Made by a program: the position numbers and the translations under genes. From Fidelibacterota bacterium (lineage in GTDB: Bacteria > Bipolaricaulota > Bipolaricaulia > UBA7950 > UBA9294): a DNA stretch of 10,904 nt. Of this stretch, positions 7,190-10,904 are shown piece after piece (the stretch's first letter is position 1; every line of letters starts with the position of its first letter). The stretch spans positions 1 through 10,904 of the forward strand of contig JAJRTG010000183.1 in the NCBI GenBank assembly GCA_024278395.1, given 5' to 3'. The notes beneath the pieces were generated by a model. That model saw only the letters and a list, made by a program, of their open reading frames with translations, had not been told where the DNA came from and ran no database searches.

Positions 7190-7196
7190 CCTCCTC
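7190..7196 (-). promoter_or_regulatory. Ribosome binding site deciding the phosphoesterase start
   Basis: GAGGAGG runs from 7196 to 7190 on the minus strand and includes the first base of the upstream GTG at 7190. That GTG therefore cannot be the normal start, and the GTG at 7184, five bases beyond, fits well. Confidence 0.6.
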
Positions 7197-7208
7197 ATTT
7201 CCGTTCGA

Positions 7209-7958
7209 TTATCTATCTGGTGCGCGGTGCACTACAGCCACCAGTTTCTCCACTTCTTGTTTAGGAACGGCGGATTCGAACACATTCCTGCCGAAAGCGA
7301 CGCCAGCTGCGCCTACTTCCAATGCTTCCTGCACCATGTTAAGCGGGTTCTCCACCTTAGGGCCACCAGCGATTAGGATAGGAACGGGACAAGAATCGAT
7401 AACCGACCGATAAGCGGGGGAACCGGTGAAGTACGCTTTGATACAGTCGGCACCGAGTTCATATCCGACACGTGCGGCGCAACGTACCCAGCCGGTGTCG
7501 TAGAAGTAATCCGGCGCGACCGGAAGCATCTCCGCAATGAGCGGCATTCCGTAATGCCGACACTCACCCGCTATTTGAGCAAGCAACGCCAATGAGTGCG
7601 CTTCGCCTTCGCCGCCGATGAACCCCATGGCTAAGACAGCGTCCGCCCCTAGCGCAACTGCCTGTTCCACCGTTACAATCCGCCGGTGGTAGTCAAATTC
7701 AGGGTTATGCTCGGTTGATGCCCCGGTTACGCGCAGGATGAGCGCTGTTCGGCCTGCATAGATTGAAGCGAACTGTGCCGCTGGGCCGGGGTTAAGGATT
7801 ATCCCGTCCGCTCCGCCATCAACTACCGTCGAAATGATTTCCCTGATGTCGTTCAGCCCATCTACCTCATGTTTGAACTGTCCATGGTCGAGGGCCACGA
7901 CAACCGCGCGTTTGTCTGCCTGAAAGATCCGGCGTAGCCGAATTAACTTTCCGTTCAT
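7209..7958 (-). CDS. Class I aldolase, DhnA/FbaB (DeoC/LacD) family
   Basis: This 249-residue cytoplasmic TIM-barrel enzyme is expected to cleave a phosphorylated ketose into two smaller fragments by Schiff-base chemistry. Seen in order: 'VVVALDHGQF' (19-28) with Asp24, the conserved acid of DhnA aldolases; 'GGADGIILNPGPA' (48-60); 'LIAEMLP' (140-146); 'GADCIKAYFTG' (169-179) with the likely Schiff-base Lys174; and the phosphate-binding end 'ILIAGGPKV' and 'GAAGVAFGRNVF'. The frame stays open to 8042, but that would overlap lacI by 74 bases; ATG at 7958 with AGGA eight bases before it, just after the lacI stop, is the better start. It lies second in the operon, behind the regulator. Related enzymes include fructose-bisphosphate aldolase, LsrF and archaeal aromatic-pathway aldolases, so the substrate is open. 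Confidence 0.9.
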   Translation of the reverse strand: MNGKLIRLRRIFQADKRAVVVALDHGQFKHEVDGLNDIREIISTVVDGGADGIILNPGPAAQFASIYAGRTALILRVTGASTEHNPEFDYHRRIVTVEQAVALGADAVLAMGFIGGEGEAHSLALLAQIAGECRHYGMPLIAEMLPVAPDYFYDTGWVRCAARVGYELGADCIKAYFTGSPAYRSVIDSCPVPILIAGGPKVENPLNMVQEALEVGAAGVAFGRNVFESAVPKQEVEKLVAVVHRAPDR

Positions 7959-7968
7959 TTCCCCCTTC

Positions 7969-8961
7969 CTATCCTTGCTGCCGGCAGGTTTCACCTGGAA
8001 TAAGCTGAACCGGCAGAGTAAGATCTTCTCCCTGCCCGTCAAACAATTGACGAGCGACTTCTTCTCCTAACCGATGGGCGGGAACCTCCACGGTGGTCAA
8101 CTTGGGGCGCACCAAGGAGAGCAGAGGGGTATAGTCAAATCCGGTTACGCCGAGATCATCGGGGACGTGGAACCCTAAGTCTTCCGCGGCCTGGATCACC
8201 CCGATCGCCATGAGGTCGTTCCCCGCCATAATAGCGTCTACGCGATATTTCTTCAGGATCTGTTGCGCGAGTTCATACCCTGATTCATAAGTAAATTTAC
8301 CATGTTTGATTACTACGGGTGTGAGGCCCTCTTCCGCCGCTGTTTCCTGGAAGCCGGTCAACCGGGCCGTTGCGGTACTTACCTCTTGCGGCCCGGATAT
8401 GTACGCAATGCGGCGATAGCCAAGGTTCAGAAGGTGCCTCGTCAGCTCACGACTGCCCCCTAAGTTGTCGGCTTCGACAGCCGGCAGTCCTTCCACACGG
8501 CGGTCAGCCACGACTATTCTTATCCCCTGACGCACCAGTCGGTTTACCCGCTCCATATCCGGCACACCGACCGGAATGAATACGATACCTTCCACTCCTT
8601 CAGTGAGAAGGGTATCGAGGTAGCGTGACTCTTGTTCCACCGAGTGGTTGCTGTCACAGACTAAAGTGGAGAACTCTTTCTTGAACGTGATTGCACCAAT
8701 TCCCCGTACTACACGAGAGAAGAACGAGTTAGAAATATCCGGAATCAGAATACCGATCACTTGTGTCCGTTGCCGACGCAACGTCCGCGCTGCCTTAGCT
8801 GGGGTATACTCCAGTTCTGAAATAGCAAGCTGAACACGTTGTCGCGTTTCTGGACGCATGTGCGCAAGATCATCCCCATTAAGCACACGTGACACTGTTG
8901 TCACAGAGACTCCTGCGCGCTTCGCTACTTCACGGATCGTTACTCTTTTAGATTTCTTCAT
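7969..8961 (-). CDS. LacI-family transcriptional repressor
   Basis: This 330-residue regulator is of normal length. The N-terminal helix-turn-helix is at about residues 8-27 ('TIREVAKRAGVSVTTVSRVL'), followed by the hinge helix 'YTPAKAARTLRRQ' (52-64) that inserts into the minor groove. The loop 'NGDDLAHMRPETR' is slightly longer than usual. Residues 67-320 form the periplasmic-binding-protein-like effector domain, with 'VIGILIPDISNSFFSRVVRGI', 'ADRRVEGLPAVEADN', 'GYRRIAYISGP', 'DAIMAGNDLMAIGV' and 'LGVTGFDYTPLL'. The ligand is probably the imported solute or a breakdown product. It is the first gene of the operon and its own promoter carries an inverted repeat over the start of transcription, so it probably represses itself and everything downstream. 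The start ATG at 8961 has GAGG six bases upstream. Family assignment is firm; the effector is unknown. Confidence 0.96.
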   Translation of the reverse strand: MKKSKRVTIREVAKRAGVSVTTVSRVLNGDDLAHMRPETRQRVQLAISELEYTPAKAARTLRRQRTQVIGILIPDISNSFFSRVVRGIGAITFKKEFSTLVCDSNHSVEQESRYLDTLLTEGVEGIVFIPVGVPDMERVNRLVRQGIRIVVADRRVEGLPAVEADNLGGSRELTRHLLNLGYRRIAYISGPQEVSTATARLTGFQETAAEEGLTPVVIKHGKFTYESGYELAQQILKKYRVDAIMAGNDLMAIGVIQAAEDLGFHVPDDLGVTGFDYTPLLSLVRPKLTTVEVPAHRLGEEVARQLFDGQGEDLTLPVQLIPGETCRQQG

Positions 8962-8972
8962 CCATCGCCTCA

Positions 8973-9001
8973 GGGGTAACGTTTCCCGAAATCGTTACCC
9001 C
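8973..9001. promoter_or_regulatory. Probable LacI-family operator at the operon promoter
   Basis: Two perfect 9-base arms, GGGGTAACG (8973-8981) and CGTTACCCC (8993-9001), are separated by 11 bases. The left part also forms a 14-base palindrome centred on CpG, GGGTAACGTTTCCC (8974-8987), with one mismatched pair, which is the usual form of a LacI-family operator. The repeat begins next to the -10 box and covers the predicted transcription start, so a bound repressor would block initiation. Confidence 0.75.
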
Positions 9002-9030
9002 AACATAGCACGAATCCCTCCCCCTGTCAA
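9002..9030 (-). promoter_or_regulatory. Sigma-70-type promoter of the lacI operon
   Basis: On the minus strand, TTGACA (9030-9025) is a perfect -35 box and TATGTT (9007-9002) is a -10 box with four of six consensus bases; spacing is exactly 17. Transcription should begin near 8995, about 34 bases before the lacI start codon and inside the inverted repeat. Confidence 0.75.
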
Positions 9031-9095
9031 CGGGAAGAATGTCCGCTTATCAGATTGGTCAACCGTAAGGAGTCGGCGAGCCGCCATCAGTCTGT

Positions 9096-9111
9096 CAGGT
9101 TGTCTTACCTG
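9096..9111. promoter_or_regulatory. Candidate operator over the ssnA promoter -35 box
   Basis: CAGGT and ACCTG are perfect 5-base inverted arms six bases apart (CAGGTTGTCTTACCTG), spanning the -35 box of the ssnA promoter. Its sequence differs from the lacI operator, so another regulator would be involved. Short arms make chance occurrence possible. Confidence 0.35.
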
Positions 9112-9128
9112 TTTTGATCCGCTATATT
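9100..9128 (+). promoter_or_regulatory. Sigma-70-type promoter of ssnA-ygfK
   Basis: TTGTCT (9100-9105, four of six consensus bases) and TATATT (9123-9128, five of six) are 17 bases apart. Transcription would start near 9135, leaving a leader of about 13 bases before the ssnA ATG. The ribosome binding site AAGGGGGG falls within that leader. Confidence 0.6.
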
Positions 9129-9147
9129 TGTTACGAAAGGGGGGAAG

Positions 9148-10488
9148 ATGAGATTTCTAATCGATAACACGCTGATTTGGGACGGGGAGTCTCGCCTGAT
9201 CGAGAGCGGAGCGATCCTTATCGAAGACGGTGAGGTGAAAGAGCTCCTGACCGACGAGGAGCGGCGGAAATACGCACTTCCCACCGACACCGAAAGGATC
9301 GACGGCGAAGGAAAACTGGCGATCCCGGGGCTGATCAACGCGCATACGCATCTGTACAGCAGCCTCGCCCGCGGGATGGCGCTGCCCGGTTTCTCTCCCA
9401 AGACGTTCACCGGGATCCTGGAGCAACTGTGGTGGCGGCTGGACAAGGCGCTCGATCCCGAGTCGGTGCGGGTGAGCGCGCTGATCGGGGCGATGGAGGC
9501 GGCCCGCTGCGGGGTGACGACGCTGATCGACCACCACGCCAGCCCGCATGCCGTCCCGGGGAGCCTCGATCTGGTGAAGACCGCGGTGTGCGACGATGTC
9601 GGGCTGCGCGGGGCGTTCTGCTACGAGTTGTCCGACCGCGACGGCGTGGAGGTCCGGGATCAGGGGATCGAGGAGAACCTGGAGTTCATCGCGGCTCAGG
9701 ACCCGGACGACCCGATGAGCGCTGCCCTGTTCGGGCTGCACGCGTCATTCACCCTGTCCGACGAGACGCTCAAGCTGGTCGCCGACCGGATTCCGGACGG
9801 GGTCGGGGTGCACATCCACGTCGCCGAGGGGCCGGAGGACGAGATCCAGTGCGTGGAGCGGCACGGGATGCGGATCATCGAGCGCTTAAATCACTACGGC
9901 CTGCTGCGGGAGACCTCGATCCTCGCCCACTGCCTCCACCTGGACGAGCACGAGAAGAACCTGGTCGCCCAGTTCAAGGCGATCGTGGTCCACAACCCGC
10001 GCTCGAACATGAACAACGCCGTGGGCGCGTTCGACATGGCGGGGTTCCTCGGCCGGGACGTCCTCGTCGGGCTGGGGACGGACGGGCTGGGGGCGAACAT
10101 GCTGACCGAGCTGTTCACCGCCTCGATCCTGCAGAAGCACGAGCGCCGCGACCCGCTCGCCGGCGGGTTCCCCGATCTCAACAAGATCCTGTTCATCGAC
10201 AACCCGGCGATCGCGTTCCGCCTGTTCGGAATCGAGTTCGGGCGGATCGCGCCCGGCGCCCCGGCCGATATCGCGGTGTTCGACTACCGCCCCCCGACCC
10301 CGATCGACGCGGGGAACGTCCTCGGGCACCTGCTGTTCGGGATCGCGGTGCACGATCTGCACGTAAGCGATCTCTTCGTCGCCGGCCGGCCGGTGATCCG
10401 GGACGGCGCGTTCATCAACGTCGATGCGGATGAGGCCTACGCCCACGCGCGCACCGTGGCCCGGGAGCTGTGGGGTCGGATCGAGTAA
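9148..10488 (+). CDS. ssnA: Putative aminohydrolase SsnA
   Basis: This 446-residue cytoplasmic amidohydrolase (E. coli SsnA is of similar length) probably deaminates or opens a nitrogen heterocycle. The metal site is complete: H66 and H68 ('NAHTHLYSSLARG'), H224 with Glu227 ('HIHVAE'), H261 ('ILAHCLH') and D312 ('GLGTDG'). Segments recognisable as SsnA are 'LWWRLDKAL', 'GVTTLIDHHASPHAVPGSL', 'YELSDRDG', 'FGLHASFTLSDETL' and 'VVHNPRSNMNNAVGAFD'. The start ATG has AAGGGGGG upstream and a promoter at 9100-9128. The next gene, ygfK, begins nine bases after the stop, a pairing known from selenium-associated molybdenum hydroxylase and purine-degradation clusters. Its GC content is visibly higher than that of the minus-strand operon (one line inspected counts 44 of 60). 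Its exact substrate in the family is not settled to my knowledge. Confidence 0.92.
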   Translation: MRFLIDNTLIWDGESRLIESGAILIEDGEVKELLTDEERRKYALPTDTERIDGEGKLAIPGLINAHTHLYSSLARGMALPGFSPKTFTGILEQLWWRLDKALDPESVRVSALIGAMEAARCGVTTLIDHHASPHAVPGSLDLVKTAVCDDVGLRGAFCYELSDRDGVEVRDQGIEENLEFIAAQDPDDPMSAALFGLHASFTLSDETLKLVADRIPDGVGVHIHVAEGPEDEIQCVERHGMRIIERLNHYGLLRETSILAHCLHLDEHEKNLVAQFKAIVVHNPRSNMNNAVGAFDMAGFLGRDVLVGLGTDGLGANMLTELFTASILQKHERRDPLAGGFPDLNKILFIDNPAIAFRLFGIEFGRIAPGAPADIAVFDYRPPTPIDAGNVLGHLLFGIAVHDLHVSDLFVAGRPVIRDGAFINVDADEAYAHARTVARELWGRIE

Positions 10489-10497
10489 GGAGGATAT

Positions 10498-10904
10498 ATG
10501 TCTGATCAAATGCGAGGTTTGCCGTTCGACCGGCTTCTGTCGTGGTTCCTCACCGAGCTCGAGGAACGCGACTCCGTGTTCGGGATCCATCGGTCGCTGT
10601 TCTTCACCCCGAAGAGGGAGGCGCCGTACGCGACCGAGCTGTTCGGGAGCCGGCTCGCGGCCCCGATTGGCCCGGCGGCCGGGCCGCACACCCAGCTCGC
10701 TCAGAACATCATCGCGGCGTGGCTCTCCGGCGGGAGGTTCATCGAGCTCAAGACCGTGCAGATCATGGACGAGCTCGAGATCCCGCGCCCGTGCATCGAC
10801 ATGGCCGACGAGGGGTACAACGTCGAGTGGTCGCAGGAGCTGAAGCTGGCGCAGTCGGCCGACGAGTACGTCAAGGCATGGGTCATGATCCACGTGCTGC
10901 GCCG
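10498..10904 (+). CDS. ygfK: Putative selenate reductase subunit YgfK, N-terminal part cut by window edge
   Basis: Only 135 codons are visible; the family's full proteins are about 1000 residues. The start ATG at 10498 follows AAGGAGG by four bases, and the ribosome binding site overlaps the ssnA stop codon region. The sequence is recognisable as the YgfK N-terminus: 'MRGLPFDRLLSWFL', 'SVFGIHRSLFF', 'APIGPAAGPHTQLAQNI' (about 59-75), 'GGRFIELKTVQIMD' and 'EIPRPCIDMADEGYNVEWSQEL'. This region resembles the FMN-binding TIM-barrel domain of dihydropyrimidine dehydrogenase. The full family also carries FAD/NAD(P)-binding and iron-sulfur domains, which lie beyond the window. With ssnA it forms an operon. 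The 'selenate reductase' name is historical; comparative genomics and work on gut bacteria link it to anaerobic purine or urate breakdown. No frameshift is seen in the visible part. Confidence 0.92.
   Translation, partial: MSDQMRGLPFDRLLSWFLTELEERDSVFGIHRSLFFTPKREAPYATELFGSRLAAPIGPAAGPHTQLAQNIIAAWLSGGRFIELKTVQIMDELEIPRPCIDMADEGYNVEWSQELKLAQSADEYVKAWVMIHVLR

Noticed and set aside
6814..7413. Plus-strand open frame of 199 codons
   Set aside because: It runs antisense to the phosphoesterase and aldolase genes, is Ser/Thr-rich with no motif, and is a shadow frame.
7959..8042. 28-residue N-terminal extension of the aldolase
   Set aside because: It would overlap lacI by 74 bases, lacks a ribosome binding site, and the family's domain begins right after the ATG at 7958.
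9429..10433. Long plus-strand open frame in a second frame across ssnA
   Set aside because: It is an Arg/Gly/Pro-rich shadow of GC-rich ssnA, which has intact catalytic motifs in its own frame.
9886..10893. 335-codon minus-strand open frame opposite ssnA and ygfK
   Set aside because: Low-complexity composition, no recognisable motifs, and it spans two well-identified genes on the other strand.
1..10904. ABC ATPase, tRNA/rRNA, CRISPR array or insertion sequence
   Set aside because: No Walker A/ABC signature protein, RNA gene, spaced direct repeats or transposase were seen on either strand.

Overview
The window shows two transcription units facing away from each other. Positions 1-8961 are one tightly packed set of eight genes on the minus strand, with gaps of 10-105 bases or 4-base stop/start overlaps. 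Positions 9148-10904 are two genes on the plus strand. The 186-base gap between them (8962-9147) carries a promoter for each direction.

The minus-strand unit is a solute-uptake and catabolism operon. In transcription order it encodes a LacI-family repressor, a DhnA/FbaB-type class I aldolase, an exported calcineurin-like phosphoesterase, a family 1 ABC solute-binding protein, a small exported protein with a sulfite-oxidase-type (molybdopterin-domain) fold, a zinc-dependent polyol-type dehydrogenase, two MalF/MalG-type permeases, and a protein with NAD-kinase-family motifs that runs off the left edge. No ABC ATPase is present, as is common where one shared ATPase serves several sugar importers. 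A near-consensus promoter (TTGACA, 17 bases, TATGTT) lies upstream of lacI, and a 29-base inverted repeat covers its predicted transcription start. This is the layout of an autorepressed LacI operon. A strong hairpin separates the binding-protein part of the operon from the dehydrogenase/permease part.

My reading of the operon is inference: a phosphate ester may be cut outside the membrane by the phosphoesterase, its sugar or polyol part imported, oxidised by the dehydrogenase, phosphorylated by the unusual NAD-kinase-like enzyme and cleaved by the aldolase. The substrate cannot be read from sequence.

The plus-strand pair is recognisable as ssnA (amidohydrolase) and the start of ygfK (putative selenate reductase subunit). 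These two genes belong to the selenium/molybdenum-hydroxylase and purine-degradation clusters of anaerobes and enterobacteria. Their base composition is clearly more GC-rich than that of the minus-strand operon.

Organism: a bacterium, probably anaerobic because of ssnA-ygfK. The binding protein has a signal-peptidase-I-type leader without a lipobox, which favours a diderm (Thermotogae, Bipolaricaulota or a similar lineage) over a classical Gram-positive. I cannot fix the phylum from this window.
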